Below the pieces are notes generated by a model that made no database searches, was not told the DNA's origin, and saw only the letters and a program-made list of their open reading frames with translations. A stretch of DNA of 64,000 nt, from the NCBI GenBank assembly GCA_963556695.1, contig CAUWAG010000006.1, positions 3,782,001-3,846,000 of the forward strand. The letters run 5' to 3'. Made by a program: the position numbers and the translations under genes. This document shows, piece after piece, positions 47,165-60,164 of this stretch. Each line of letters opens with the position of its first letter. Within the stretch, counting starts at the first letter, position 1. Source of the DNA: Anthostomella pinea. Its lineage: Eukaryota > Ascomycota > Sordariomycetes > Xylariales > Xylariaceae.

Positions 47165-47316
47165 GCCCAGGCCATTGACTCGATAAATTGGCGACGAACT
47201 GGGCTGACGGGCTGACTGGATAAGCGCTAGTGGTGGTTGTTGCCTGAAACTGCTGAGATCATGTCTCTGCAGAATTATCCAGTTCGGCGCCGTATTATCG
47301 AGTCAATGACCTGGGC
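47165..47316. mobile_element. Second MITE-like inverted-repeat element
   Basis: About 152 bp bounded by imperfect inverted repeats of roughly 36 bp: GCCCAGGCCATTGACTCGAT on the left and the reverse complement of GCCCAGGTCATTGACTCGAT on the right, extending inward to CGAACTGG on both sides. No coding frame. No clear target duplication is seen, so the superfamily is undetermined. Confidence 0.65.
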
Positions 47317-48052
47317 GAAGCTGAGGTGACTCAGGTGAGCGACGTAAGAAAGTCTGGTAAGTCCGGTAAGTCCAGTGGGTCTGGTGAAAAGACGCTTAGA
47401 ACTGCCCGGCGTTTGTGACTAACAATACGAAAGGGGGGGGGATCGAGTAATGAAGGGGCAATCTGGAGATTGGGCTGACTAGATCCCATGTTGGCAACTC
47501 CACCCGCAACCCAGGTGGGCATGGACAAATCCAGGACAATGGATCGCGGAAGCAGGCCTCTCCATTTGTGCAACTTGTGACTACCTACTGAATTATTAAT
47601 ACACGTTATGCAGACTAGCTTGGCCCGCTTGGCCCGCTTGGCCCGCTTACCATGCATCTTTATGCATTAGATCTCGCCGTCGTGGACTGCCATTGGTTGG
47701 AGGCGAGCTGGATGGAGGCATTCTGGGCGTGCATATCGGCTCGGCTTTATCGTCTGTTCCCGTGGTTAGCGTGATGCCCTAGGGAATTGGACCTTTGCTT
47801 CTAGAAAAGGGCATGGACGTCATAAGAGTTTTCCCTAATGCCGACCGGCCGAATCCTACAGCTATGTTTATTATGATCCATTCCGCCCTGCTGGTAAAGT
47901 TACCGTTTGTGTCTCTACCACAACCACATCGTACCACCTTGTAATACATTCAATTCACGCTTCTACTTCTACATTTTCATTGCGTCTTCTAGCATCGCTG
48001 AGCTTGTCATCGACGGCGCATCTGCGCGCACAGGACCAGCATTACCACCACC
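47317..48052. other. Intergenic region upstream of MFS transporter
   Basis: No gene is supported. It contains GTCTGGTAAGTCCGGTAAGT-like copies near 47350 and three copies of TTGGCCCGC at about 47620-47650. The final 110 bp before 48053 are pyrimidine-rich and probably hold the transporter's transcription start. Confidence 0.5.
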
Positions 48053-50151
48053 ATGGCGGAGAAGCAGGACGTTGAGTCCGGCAGGAGCAAAGGCTTCTCA
48101 CATTTCCAATTGGTCTTCGATCAGGGTGCGCCACGCTCTCTCCCTTCTCCGGAAACGCCCACCACTAACGCGCATCGCAGCACGAGTAACCCCCGAAGTC
48201 GAGAAATGGAACTACGAAGGTAGCGGTACGGAAGACGACCCTTATGTCGTCGATTGGATCGACAATGACCCCGGAAATCCAATGCTGTTCGCCGATAGCA
48301 AGAAGTGGTTTCTCACCATGCTTGTCGCCATCGCAACCCTGGCCGTGGCCTTCGTTTCTAGCGCTTACTCTGGCGGTATCGAACAGATCATAGTGGAGTT
48401 CGGCATTGGCCAGGAAGTCGCGACACTGGGGTTGAGCTTGTTCGTCTTGGGCTTCGCGATCGGTATGTTTATCTCCACAACATGAATGCACTGGGGGACC
48501 GACGAGATGCGGCGGCTGACATAAGAAATCCAGGTCCTCTAATGTGGGCTCCCATGTCCGAACTGTACGGTCGTCAACTCCTCTTCTTCGGCACGTATGC
48601 TGCCCTGACAGCATTCAACGCCGGCGCTGCGGGAGCTCAGAATTCGTGGACACTCATCATACTGCGATTCTTTGCTGGCGCTTTCGGTAGCTCGCCACTT
48701 ACCAACGCTGGCGGTGTCATCGCGGATATGTTCCCTGCGAAGCAACGAGGGTTGGCTATGGCGCTATTTGCGTACGTATACACTCTTCTCCCGGCTGAGA
48801 ATTGAGAATATAAATGCTAACAGGATTGCGTAGGGCTGCTCCTTTCCTTGGCCCGACACTTGGCCCTCTCATTGGCGGTTTCCTCGGCATGACAGAAGGC
48901 TGGCGCTGGGTCGAAGGGCTCATGGCCATCTTCACCGGCGCCCTCTGGCTCATCGGCGGCTTGCTCATCCCCGAGACCTACCCACCCGTGCTCCTCCGCA
49001 AACGCGCCGCCAAACTCTCCAAGATGACGGGCAAGGTCTACAAGTCCCGGGCCGAAGTCGACCAAGGCCCTACTACCGCTGGAACAGCCTTTAAGACCGC
49101 CTTGACTCGTCCGTGGATCCTCCTGTTTCGCGAACCTATTGTCTTCTTGTTGAGCATCTACATGGCCATCATCTACGGTACGCTGTACATGCTCTTCGGC
49201 GCCTTCCCTATCGTGTATCAGCAAAATCGTGGGTGGAATGAGGGTGTTGGCGGTCTCGCCTTCATGGGTGTGTTGGTCGGCATGCTCATCGCTGTTCTCT
49301 ACGTCATCGTCTACGAGAACAAACGATACTCAAGAGCTGCAGACAAGGCTGGTGGATTCGCCGCGCCGGAACAACGGCTGTACATGACCATGGTGGGCTC
49401 CGCATGTGTCCCACTCGGGATGATCTGGTTCGCATGGACCAATTACCCTGACATCCACTTTATGGCCTCCATCACTGCTGGCGTGCCTTTCGGGTTTGGC
49501 ATGGTCTGTGTCTTCCTGGGCGTCATGAACTACCTCATCGACGCATACGTTATCTTCGCCGCGTCCGTCCTCGCCGCAAATTCAGTATTGCGTTCACTCT
49601 TCGGCGCCGCCTTTCCTTTGTTCACAACGCAGATGTACGGCAACCTCGGCATCCACTGGGCTTCCATGGTCCCCGCTTTCCTGGCACTGGTATGCGTGCC
49701 ATTCCCTTTCTTATTCTTTAAATACGGGCCCCAAATCAGGGCGCGCTGCAAGTTCGCCGCCGAAGCAGACGCATTCATGAAGAAGATGCAAGCACGACAA
49801 CAAGGAGGCGCCGCCAACGACGAGCAATGGAAGGACGCCGAAGAAGGCGACCAAGAAGTCGACCACAGGGCCGAAGAAAAAGAAGCCGAGAGAGATCTCG
49901 CGGAGGAAGACACACAATCCACATCCTCGAGACCGCTATACGCGGAGATCAATACCAGCAACGGTGGAGGCGCGCAGAGAAATAACCTCAGCCGCACGGG
50001 CACCAACCAGACCGGCAGAAGTGTGAAGTCGACCAGGAGTATACGGCATCAACCGTATTACGATGATAATCCGTATGACATCGATCGCGTCAACACGAAG
50101 GAGTCGTTCACGCCGAGGAGTAGGGCTAATACCATAAGAAGTCAGAAATGA
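48053..50151 (+). CDS. MFS multidrug/polyamine-type transporter (DHA1)
   Basis: Four exons, 48053-48125, 48181-48462, 48534-48771 and 48834-50151, give 636 residues. Introns are 55, 71 and 62 bp; the third carries a GCTAAC branch site. The N-terminus is hydrophilic and ends in DSKKWFLTML, leading to helix 1. The helix 2-3 loop motif GPLMWAPMSELYGRQ is typical of fungal DHA1 drug and polyamine antiporters. Later motifs include RFFAGAFGSSPLTNAGG and GPTLGPLIGGFLGMTEGWRW. Twelve helices are followed by a cytoplasmic tail of about 130 residues, rich in Lys, Glu, Arg and Ser, with possible phosphorylation sites. It is a proton-driven exporter at the plasma membrane; substrate unknown. Confidence 0.92.
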
Positions 50152-51634
50152 GAATGCTTCGGGGAGGGAGGGGGTTTATTATGTTGAGGATGGGTCTTGA
50201 TGGGGGAGGGTGTTGGAGATGACTGGTGCATCTTGCGCATGGCTAATGGCGTTCTAGCAAGTTCTGGGTGTACTTTTTTAATCACGAGGAATAATTATTA
50301 ATGCTCTCAACTACTTATGTTCCCTCTCCGACCTCTGAGATCACCTTTTCTGTGCTACTACCTACCTACTTAAAGAATGCCGTTCCCATTGTCGGGCGGT
50401 GATGCTCTCAAATATCCAGTGACTCGTGCCGCGTGTGCAAAGGCCTTTAGCGTGACCCGTACCCGACCATCTGGCTGGATTATTTGAGGCTTACAAGTTG
50501 TCGCATGCGAGAGAGCCCCTGAGCTCCTGGCCAGCGCGACGAGCTTACCACGACGGTACAATCGCGGCAAGATCATCTACAGCATGGCGAATCGCGGGTA
50601 CCACGTTGTTAACGACGTCGTCGACGCGGAAGTCAGCGCGGCCAAACTGTTTTCTCAGCACCCCCGCGTAGCACATGCAGCCACACTGACTTGCAAGAAA
50701 GAGGATATTGAATTCCACAACTCAAGTATGGTATGGTGTGGCTCCTCAACCCATTTTCCAGCCACAATGACGAATGGGTCACGGACCAGGGTACAAGGTA
50801 CCTTGGAGCCCAACTGGTACCCGTTTGTACCTGATTTGTACCCAACTGGGATGATAGCTACTTCTGGGATGGGGACACCACCCATCCCTTCTTTCAATCA
50901 AGCAACTTCCAGAATACAGACCAATAGCCACCTATCGTGACCCTGGTCCTTATTCTGGATACCGCTACCACAAGGCACAATGGTATCACTGAAGCTCTGG
51001 CTCTTATAGATGCATGCACAGTCTGTAGGTAGGTGTCTTTCCGGGCTGCCAATGGTGACTGGCGACTGGCGAGGCGGGGAGCATGTCGTCACACTGCGGG
51101 ATGATGTGCGGGAAAGGATGACATGCTGGAGGCTGTGCGTCTTGCAGCTTGCATCCAATAAGATGCCTTATTCCTACCTAATTCGCTCGGGACTCGGGAG
51201 AGATCGGCATGCATGCACGTTGCGATGGCCCCGGGATGACGGGATGACGGGATGACTGTGTAAGTAAGTAGGCACTTCCACCATCTCACTCCCTGTCAAG
51301 ATGCTCGATCGATTCTTCCTGCTGGCGTGGTCGTTCCGACGACAAGTTCGGGTGTATTATGCTCATCGTGCACCCCAAGTCTGAGGACCGCATTGATAGA
51401 CGTACCTACTACGCTTCTCGCTTGACGTTCTTTCGTCTTACAGGTCCTAAGTAGTAAGATGCCTCTGGTGAAGATCCTTGCGAGACCGCATCGACATCCA
51501 TAGGTAGCACTTCGGCAGTAGAGCACCATCGCGAGTTCCGCTGACATAGGCTTTTCTATGGCCGTAGACGGTCTTTTCTGTAGAAAAAGCTTCAAGAACG
51601 CAGTTCTTTGAAAGCAACTTTATATTAAAAAAAA
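50152..51634. other. Intergenic region
   Basis: No gene is supported. Short frames at 50584-50940 and 51010-51255 match nothing I know. Three GGGATGAC copies lie near 51235-51255. The first 250 bp are the probable 3' end of the MFS transporter. Confidence 0.5.
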
Positions 51635-52131
51635 ACAGTCCCACTACGTGCACCTTGATTTTTGATCCAGCTGCAGCCACCTGCCACGGACCAGGCTCAC
51701 CACCACCAGCCAGCCCAACTGCTAGGGACATGATCTGAAATTGTATGGAGTCTACACACAAACCCCGATGGTGGTGGCCATCTAGTTCGGCCCCGATTGA
51801 ACGCGACCGATAGCCATCCAATCAAGCAGATTAACGTATCTAGCTGTGAAGGACATGATGATCTTGAGTTGTATGGCATTCCCACACGAAACCTGATCGT
51901 AGTGGCCATCTCCCTGGGAAGCCTCTTGCAGTTAAGCGCGACCGATGGTTATTTAGCTGCGAGGGGCATGATGATCTGGAATTGTATGGCATTCCCATAC
52001 GAAAGCCGATCGTGGTGGCTATTGAGCCCGAAACAGGCTGGCTTGGTTGCAGTTGGTGGCAGATGGCTGCAGGCGTCCTGAAAATCAAGGTGCACCTAAG
52101 GGTTTTTCCAAGGTGCACGTAGTGGGACTGT
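51635..52131. mobile_element. Non-autonomous inverted-repeat element with internal tandem repeats
   Basis: A 497-bp element. The left end reads ACAGTCCCACTACGTGCACC and the right end is its exact reverse complement; the outer match continues to CTTG. GTGCACCTTG is present twice near the right end. Both flanks are runs of about eight A, a possible 8-bp target duplication. Inside are three diverged tandem copies starting at about 51727, 51852 and 51965 (spacing 125 and 113 bp), each with GATCTG/TTGTATGG and GTGGTGGC-like text. No transposase. The 8-bp duplication would suggest a hAT-like origin, but A-runs make this unsafe. Confidence 0.75.
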
Positions 52132-52647
52132 AAAAAAAAAGTGATTGTGAGATTCTAGAAGGGTCACAAGCCTTGGGGGTGTGAGTGGTTGCTGCAAACG
52201 TTGTTGTCATTCTCAAGTATGCTCGGCAGGGCTAATCTACAGCTAAATACCATACTGCACCATGCCAGGGTGGATCCACTGGTCCCCTGGCAGCCCCCTA
52301 GCGTGTACTGCACCTAAGGGCACCATATCTGGGATCCAACATCTGACAAAGGGATAACAAGGACAAGAATAACACTGTCTCCAGATGTTGAATAGGAGCC
52401 GGAGATAGACACGGGAAGATCTTCAGTGGGGCAGAGACGCACAGGGCATCTGACCCACCAAGAAGACAGATAATCAATCTCTGCACACAGAGCACAACAA
52501 TCAATAGAATCAATCATCATCCATGTATTTAACACCAGAACAGCCTCTATTCCTATTAACCTCTTTACAAAACCTGTTAGTCTCAGTGCCTCTATACACG
52601 CTATCCAGGCCCAAAACTCGGCCCTACAAACCCTGCACCAAGCAGTA

Positions 52648-54599
52648 CCCGTGCCCCGCACCACTTTCCACCTCGCTAGGGCTCACCACGTAAAGTGGTG
52701 CTCACCACAGTAGCACACCAACCACAATAACACACCAGTCTTCCAAAATAACCACCCTCCAGCCAAAACCACACCAAAGTCATTATCTCTTTGGACAGAC
52801 GACTTTTTCGCGATGGAATCCCGTATTTACGAAGCCGTAGAATATGCCGACAAGCATCCAGATGCCTCCGAACGCGGTATCTGCCGCCAATTTAGGGTTC
52901 CAAGAGAGCGCTTCCGCAACCGCCTGCAGGGCATCCCTTCCAAAAAAGGACCACGAGAACCACCCACCAAGCTGAATGCGATACAAGAAAAAGCCGTCTG
53001 TGCTTATATCGACCGCCTAGATGCCATTAATCTCTCCGTAAGGCCAGAATTCATCACAGAGGCTGCCAACTTGCTGCTCCAGGAGTCGGCAAGTACCGCG
53101 GTCACGGAACTACCTACAGTTGGCAAGAATTGGGCCTCCCGCTTCATCAAGCGCCACAGATATTTTAAGCAGCCTTAGAAGGTCCTTTCACAAGATCGGC
53201 AAGCTGCTGAAGACTCGAAACGCACTGAAGAGTACTTCCAGAAGCTGGGGAGGGTCATCAGGGAGGAGGGCATCCTCCCTGACGACCTGTGGAACATGGA
53301 CGAGACTGGCTTTCGATTAGGGGTTGGAAAGGACCAGATGGTCGTTACCAAGCGAAAAAGAGCCCATTATTTTGGAATACCAGAAATAGGGAGTCTGTTA
53401 CTGGCATAGAAGCTATCTCTGCCGCCGGCGAGGTTATCCCAGGCTTCCTTATCCTCTCTGGCACCCTCCACATGTCTCCATGGTACAAGGTACCCGAATT
53501 AGACCCCAGGATGGCAATTGCAACCGCGGAGAGTGGTTATTCGAACAACGAGATCAGCTTAGAGTGGATTAAACACTTCAATAAACACTCTAAGACCTCT
53601 CAAGTTGGTATAAAGAGGCTCCTAATCATCGACGGTCACGGTAGCCACCACACAATACAATTCATTAGATATTGTGACGACAACAGCATTATCCCTTTTG
53701 GTCTCCCTCCAAAGATGACGCATTTACTGCAGCCGCTCAATGTGGTGGTTTTCCAGCCCTTGAAGCACTACCATGTTAAAGCCCTGGATATTATGGTGCG
53801 TGATGGTCTCACGCACATCGGGAAGATCGAGTTCCTATCGTGTATTAAAGGGGTTTGCCAGCAAGCTTTTAAGAAGACCACTATCCTCTCTGCCTTCAAG
53901 AAAACGGGCATCCATCCTTTCAAACTGTCCGTTGTGATTAATCAGTTGAAGGAACGCAAAGCTCGCGCGAGGACCCCGTCACCCCCCCCTAACCAGCCTG
54001 GTTCCTCTCCAGTTACCACCCCAGCTACAATGCGGCAGATTCACAAGGTCACATATCAAGTAGACGAGGCCTTGAACAACCTGGACGATGGCAAGGATCT
54101 TACTCCTGAAGATATTGAGAGGATCAGGCTCCTATTCAAGGGGGCGCGCTTCCACGCCTCCCAGCTAGTCCAGACCAAAAGGGACCTTAGAAGGACCGAA
54201 TTAGCCTCTCGAGTTAACAAACAGCGCAAGTCTGCAAAGAACACTCCTCTCCAATCAGGAGGAGTCCTCACAGTTGAAATCAGGCGTCAAATAGCGAAGA
54301 AAAAGGAGCAGGAGACCGCGGCAGGCCTCCAGAAGAAGGCGGATGCCCTGGCAAAGAAGGAGCTCCAACCACGAAAAACCCTCGCTAAGGAGGCAGCAAA
54401 GTTGGCCAGGCATTGGAGGATTACTAAGAGACTACCTGCTGCTGATATCTACGAATCTGGCAAGAAGATGCGGTCGCTACGTAAATTTTAATGCTAAATA
54501 ACCTCATATTGGTGTGTTATTGTGGTTGGTGTGCTACTGTGGTGAGCACCACTTTACGTGGTGAGCCCTAGCGAAGTGGAAAGTGGTGCGGGGCATGAG
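52648..54599 (+). mobile_element. Pogo/Fot-like DNA transposon inside LINE ORF1
   Basis: A 1952-bp element flanked by TA at 52646-52647 and 54600-54601. Terminal inverted repeats run about 85 bp and are almost identical, beginning C-C/T-C-G/A-TGCCCCGCACCACTTTCCAC and including CTCACCACGTAAAGTGGTG. Removing it with one TA leaves an uninterrupted LINE ORF1 frame across the site, which confirms the insertion. It belongs to a different lineage from the copy at 32274, but to the same one as the remnant at 1225-1269. Confidence 0.93.
52813..54491 (+). pseudogene. Pogo/Fot-like transposase, inactivated
   Basis: The frame starts at the ATG at 52813 with a CENP-B-like helix-turn-helix (residues about 1-120, ending GKNWASRFIKRH). 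A TAG at 53176-53178 interrupts it, and one base is missing near 53387, where frame 1 passes to frame 3. The DDE domain shows Asp in NMDETGF and IIDGHGSHH. The third acidic residue, 35 residues further on, is Asn in LLQPLNVVVF, where the family has Asp; GAT to AAT is a single G-to-A. The C-terminus is Lys/Arg/Gln-rich coiled-coil-like. Three independent lesions make it inactive. Confidence 0.9.
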
Positions 54600-54601
54600 T
54601 A

Positions 54602-56450
54602 GATAAACGACGCCGCAAGGAGAAAATTCAAACAGTTATCCTGGAACTCATCGCCAGATCCCTTGATACAGCCATCGCGACCGTGGCAAAGGACCCAGAA
54701 CAGCTGGCCTACGCCCAACAGATAGTCACCAGCTCACAAAACCAAACAAAAACAAAAAAAATTCTTGGCGCCCCGCTGTTAGGGCGCAACCTTGATATTT
54801 GTACTAAAGTAGGCACTTCTCTCAGTAACTGACTATCTCTGCCAAGACACAAGAAAATTTTTCTTACAAGCCGGATAGCACCCTTCCACGACAGGCCCCC
54901 AAACACGCCCGTGGCCGTCCCAAAGACGACCACCGGCGGCGTGCTCAAATCCCCGGCCCCTAGAAAGACATACGGCTTGGCAACTCTGAGCAGGCTCCGC
55001 CAGGCGCTGTTTGACAACATCAGCAGCAGCCCGTCACAGGTCTTTGAGGCTGACTTTACCGTTATTTCCCCTCTAAAAAAAAATCCTGAAATATCAATAA
55101 CAGCAGCACCACTGGAATGAAACGACCTCAATTAAACAAAATCTCGACAGACCAAGCCATTACATACGATATAGGGAATAAAGCCTCCTCCTTAGAGTGC
55201 CAGGACCAAGTTACCAAAATACTGGCTAAAGACAAACACCTTTATGAAGCCAGGATAACAATGTTTCAAGAGTGTGCTGTAGCGGTTAATAAGACACTTG
55301 AGAAAGTTGGAACTGAACTATACTCTCATGCCAAGGAATTCAGCGCTTTCTTCTCTAAATGTCTGAGCGAGTGGCTGGAAACCCGAGATCCGCCCAAAAA
55401 GAAGACCATCCCTGGGGGGATAGGGATGGTAAAGCCCACCATGACCTTCATCCAAGCTGTCTCCTCTAGCCAATGACAGCATCCACGGATAGTCAACATT
55501 ACCATAAAAAAACATAGCCTGGCGCTCTTATCACTACAAACCAACTAAAGAAGAAGCAGGATGATCTCTAGGTCTTTGTCCGCATGGATAATAGCCACCT
55601 AGAGCCTTACGGAATAAAGTCTACACTGAACAAAAGACTTAAACTTCACCCTCAAGAGCTTAGAGAAGTGACCCGGTGCCCCTCTGGATTTACCTTACAC
55701 CTAAGGGACAAGCCAACTCAGGCTAAGCTCCTGGCCTTTCAAGAAGAAATCACTGATATTCTCAAGGCAGAAAAGATTGAGACCCACACGGTCTGGCATC
55801 ACTACAAGGTCAATGGATGCCCAAGAAAGGTCATTAATGCAGAAGGGTTGACAATCAATATTACCAACATTACTGTTGCTAATGAAGTTGAAGCCCAAAC
55901 AGGTGACAGACCTTTAAAGTGCATATTCTCAAGGAACACAGTTGATTCTGATCCGGAGGCCACATGGGTGATCTCTCTGCCCTGTGCAACAAAGAAATTA
56001 TTCACGCTTTTTGCTCACTTAATGACCTCGAGGCACATTCAATACTCCCCCAAGGTTCACCAGTGTGCGAGCTGCTTCAGATACCATAGTAGGAACTACT
56101 GATGTGAAAAGCAAGTATGTGCACGTTGCGCCAGCACAGTACACCAGGGAGATTGTGAAAAACCAATCTCAAAGTGTGTTAACTGCAAAGGACCTCATGC
56201 TACTGACTTCGACAAATGCCCTGCACGCACCAAGGTCATGAAAGGTATCATCTATAAGCACACATGGGAGCAAATGCAGGAAATAAGGCTGGCCAGAGAA
56301 AGAGCCAGATCCAAGGCCTTCAATGAAGCAGGTAGAAACCAAGCTGGGTCAACACCCAGCAACAATAACAAAGACATCACATTGCAAATTGACACAACAG
56401 ATACAACTCATCCCAGAGATGTCGATACCATTGTTGTCAGTCAATGTTAG
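54602..56450 (+). pseudogene. LINE ORF1 (Gag-like), degenerate
   Basis: Continues the frame begun before the insertion near 52530. Readable pieces: a helical region with KIQTVILELIARSLDTAIA near 54630; a frame at 55117-55476; and the Gag core at 55584-56450. The core ends with three Cys/His knuckles near 56065-56220: CASCFRYH, CARCASTVHQGDC and CVNCKGPHATDFDKC. A TGA at 56101-56103 lies inside the first knuckle. A basic helical tail (RLARERARSKAF) follows. The protein would coat the LINE RNA. Confidence 0.8.
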
Positions 56451-56452
56451 GT

Positions 56453-59400
56453 ATATCAAACGAAACACATTGACACGGGCATCTAGTCATCTATTCTTTG
56501 AATACAGCAGGAGGACAAAAGAGTGCAGGCCCTATAGAGTTAGCCATCAACCTGGCTGACTACAAAGGAGAACAAGCAGACATTATTCTGATGCAAGAGC
56601 CCTGGGTTGGCATATCACCAGGCAGGAGAATGAGAGTAAAGACACACCCCAATTACGATATATACTCCCCAGTAGATTCCTGGGACAGCGACAGTACACG
56701 GCCCAGATCTCTCATCTATGTGAGAAAACACCTTTAAGCGAATCAACTTCGGCCCTATGCTACACGAGACATCACCGGGGCAAGGTATAAGGCATTACAT
56801 TTGCCAGTGTCTATCGGCCATGTGACAACCCACAGGAAGTGGATGACATTCTGGAAGTATGGACTCTACCTTTTGGCTGCGTTATAGCTAGAGATTTCAA
56901 TGCTGGCGACACATCCTGGTACTTGAACAATCTAGGATATCATGGTGGTGTCATACTTGCACAGACTATGGCAGACCACGGACTGGATCTGATTTCTGAA
57001 CCAGATGTCCCAACACATGATGACAGAAATGTACTAGATCTGGTGTTCTCAGATGTCCCCATGGCTGAAGCCTCAGTCAATGATACAATTTAGTGCACCT
57101 CAGATCATAAAATATTACGAATAGTCATTCTAATTCAGGGAGATCTAGACCGAGTCCCTAAGGCCAATCATTAGATAGTACCGGGCGATAAACTACAAGA
57201 GCTGGCAGATAATGTCCAAACCAGGATTCATGAACTCCCCCGGCTGGGTGTATCCCCTGGCCAGGTGGATGCCTTTATACAAAGCTTGATCAACATGATC
57301 CAAGGCTGTATCAGGACAGTGGGCAAGAAGCCCCGTCAATCTAGGCCCACTGCTTGGTGGAATGATGACTACAAAGCAGCTGTTCAGACATATAGGGCCC
57401 TTTCTAAACAGACTACAAGCCAAGAAGGGCGGAATTCAGCCCGACGGGAATTTCACCGCGTGGTTCAGAAAGCTAGGAGAGAGTACTGACAGACTCTAAT
57501 CAATTCAGTAACTGAGCCAAAGGACCTATACAGAATCGTCTCTTGGCACAAGCTATCAGCAGGATTACGTTCCCCTCTAATTATCATAAGAGACCAAATA
57601 TTTGAGTCACAAGAGAGCAAGGCAAATGCATTACGCTCAGCCACGCTGAACAAAGTACCTCAGACAATGATATCATCGACTCCTGGTCTGTTCAGATCAT
57701 ACAACCCAAGCCATATATCCCCCTTGAATACCATGTCGGACTGGAAGAGGCTGAAGGGTGCACTTTAGAGACCAAGAGCAACTTCCCGGGAATAGATACC
57801 CTCACAGTACGGATTCTGAAAGATTGCTGGCCATTCATTGGGGAACATATCAGAGCCCTTTTCCAGACCTGCCTACACATTGGACACCACCCTAAACCAT
57901 TCAAAGTAGCTGAGGTGGTGATGATCCCAAAACCAGCAAAGAAAGACTACTTCAATCCCAGGGCCTACAGACCAATATCGCTACCGTCATGTCTTGGCAA
58001 AGGCCTAGAACGACTCATCGCAAAAAGAATTACTTGGTTTGTTATCAAACTTGAAATTCTAGCTCCACAACATTTTAGAGCTCTACCAAAGTGCTCTGCC
58101 ACCGACTTGGTAGCTGCACTCATACACGATATTGAGCAGGCCCTCGACCAAGACCTCGTTGCAACAGTAGTCACGTCAGATATGAAAGGGGCTTTTGATA
58201 CTACCCTAATGGGACGGCTGGTGGTTCGCATGAGAGAACAGGGCTAGCCGGGCTTTCTCATAGGATGGGTCCAGTCATTCATATCCAGGCGGTCCGCAAG
58301 GGTTCAGTTTAAAGGTATTGTGACCGATATTAAAGCTCTTATTTATGGGCTACCACAAGGCTCACCAGCCTCTCCAATCCTTTACATACTGTATACAGAG
58401 CCAATCTGTGCCCAACTGGGTATGAAAAAAAGACGCTTTGGATATGCAGACGACCTAGCAACTCTCTGCATTGGAAAGAACCTTAAGAAAACAGCTAAAC
58501 AGGCTTCTGAAAATCTTCACTTGCTTAATTAAGGGGGACATAACAACACTATTGAATTTGACCCTGATAAAACTGAGATCATGCACTTCTCAAGGAAAAA
58601 GAACTCAGACAACCCTCCAATCCGCCACGGGACAATGAACAAAACAGCAAAGGACTCCATGCGATGGCTGGGTGTCTTCCTGAATAAAAAACTAAACTTC
58701 AAAGATTACGTTTCCTATTGGGCCAAGAAAGCTAATAGGGTAGCAAATCACCTTTGAGGACTATGCAACACAATTAAAGGACTTCCAGTAAAGTCAACCA
58801 AGAGGGCTGTGAAAGCTTGTGTTATTCTTATTCTTACACACGGCCTGGAGGCCTGGTACCCAGGAATCGAGAAAGTTGGGAGCTTAGGTGGGACATCAGC
58901 ATGTCGTATTAAGGGGCTTCTTGGAACAATAGATGCCATACTACAAATGGCGATCAGGGCTATCTTACCAGTCTGGAAAACACACCTTGTATATATCCTA
59001 TACTTTGAATCGCAGATTCTCCCAGCAGGAGTTCTTGCAGAGTCAATAAGACGACGTCACGGCCTCCGACTAGGACGAATAGACCAGAGACACCCTCTTA
59101 TTGGCAGGCTCCAAATACAAGCTTGCAAGAATCCAACAAGGCTACAAAAGAGTTTCCAGCTAGTCCCTGACTTCCAGAGACCACCACTTACCAGGCCATC
59201 ATAGAAGAAGCCACCAGTCCACAAGGACAAAGACAAAGAAACAGAGCTCTTCAAGCAATGGTTACAGGAGAGAAACGTGAACACTGACCTTGTCATCTAT
59301 TCAGATGGATCACAGTTGGACGACCAAGGCACAACCCACACTGGATGGGGTTATACCACTAGGAAAGGCGGCACTACACAAGAAGTATACTGGGGAAAAG

Positions 59401-60164
59401 GCAGACTTCTCTAAGCAGAAGTAATAGATCCTGAAGTCCATGGTGCTCTCCAAGGTCTTGTAGCAGCCAGGGCAATTAGACACGGAAAACAGCTATATGT
59501 CTGCCTGGACAACACGTCAGTGGTAGATGGGCTTAATGGGACTCCACCCAAGACATCACAGAACATTTTTCTACGATTCTAAGAACTCACCATAGCATAC
59601 ACTCCTAGAGTGATTATCAAATAGATTCATGAACATAGAGATATCAATAGCAATAAAGCTGCTGACATACTAACAAAAAAGGGTGCCATGCTAAAAACAG
59701 ACGTGACAAACCTTCCTATAATCTCTTGGGTCAAGAGAGATCTCAAAAAAAATGGCAAGTAAGAGTCCAACCAATGGTAAAAAGACTAATCAGAACCTAG
59801 GTATCAAGAAGTATACTCATATGCAGTAACTGAAAGAGACCATATATCTTTTAAGAGGAGTACTTTACACAGACTTCTAGCGGCCAGATCTGGACATGGC
59901 GACTTTGCCAGATACCATGAACGCTTTGGGCATACAGACTCAAATGATCACTGCAGCTATGGTGAGAAGAAAACACCACAATACATTTTCTTTTGGAGGA
60001 GGCTGGGGAAAAACCGGCTGCTGCCTAGGTACTCGCTTAGGACAGCTTGTTTACAATACTTAGGGGAGAGGAGCACAGAATGGGCAAAATTCGTAGAGAA
60101 GAGCAAGTTCTTTTCAACAATCTGCTCCCGATAGATAGCTTTTCTTGAAGGACCAGATGAATGA
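56453..60164 (+). pseudogene. LINE ORF2 (endonuclease, RT, RNase H), degenerate
   Basis: Apurinic-type endonuclease at about 56500-57140 with Glu in MQEPWVG, Asp-Asn in ARDFNAGD and TSDH at the end. Reverse transcriptase at about 57900-58750 with YRPISLPSCLGKGLERL, SDMKGAFD, the PQGSPASPIL block and catalytic YADD at about 58443-58454. RNase H at about 59280-59700 with the first Asp in YSDGSQL intact. A C-terminal zinc-like region with HGDFARYHERFGH follows. Stops interrupt it repeatedly; several sit at expected Trp (58246-58248) or Gln positions, fitting RIP. The true end is the TGA at 60162-60164. Confidence 0.88.
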
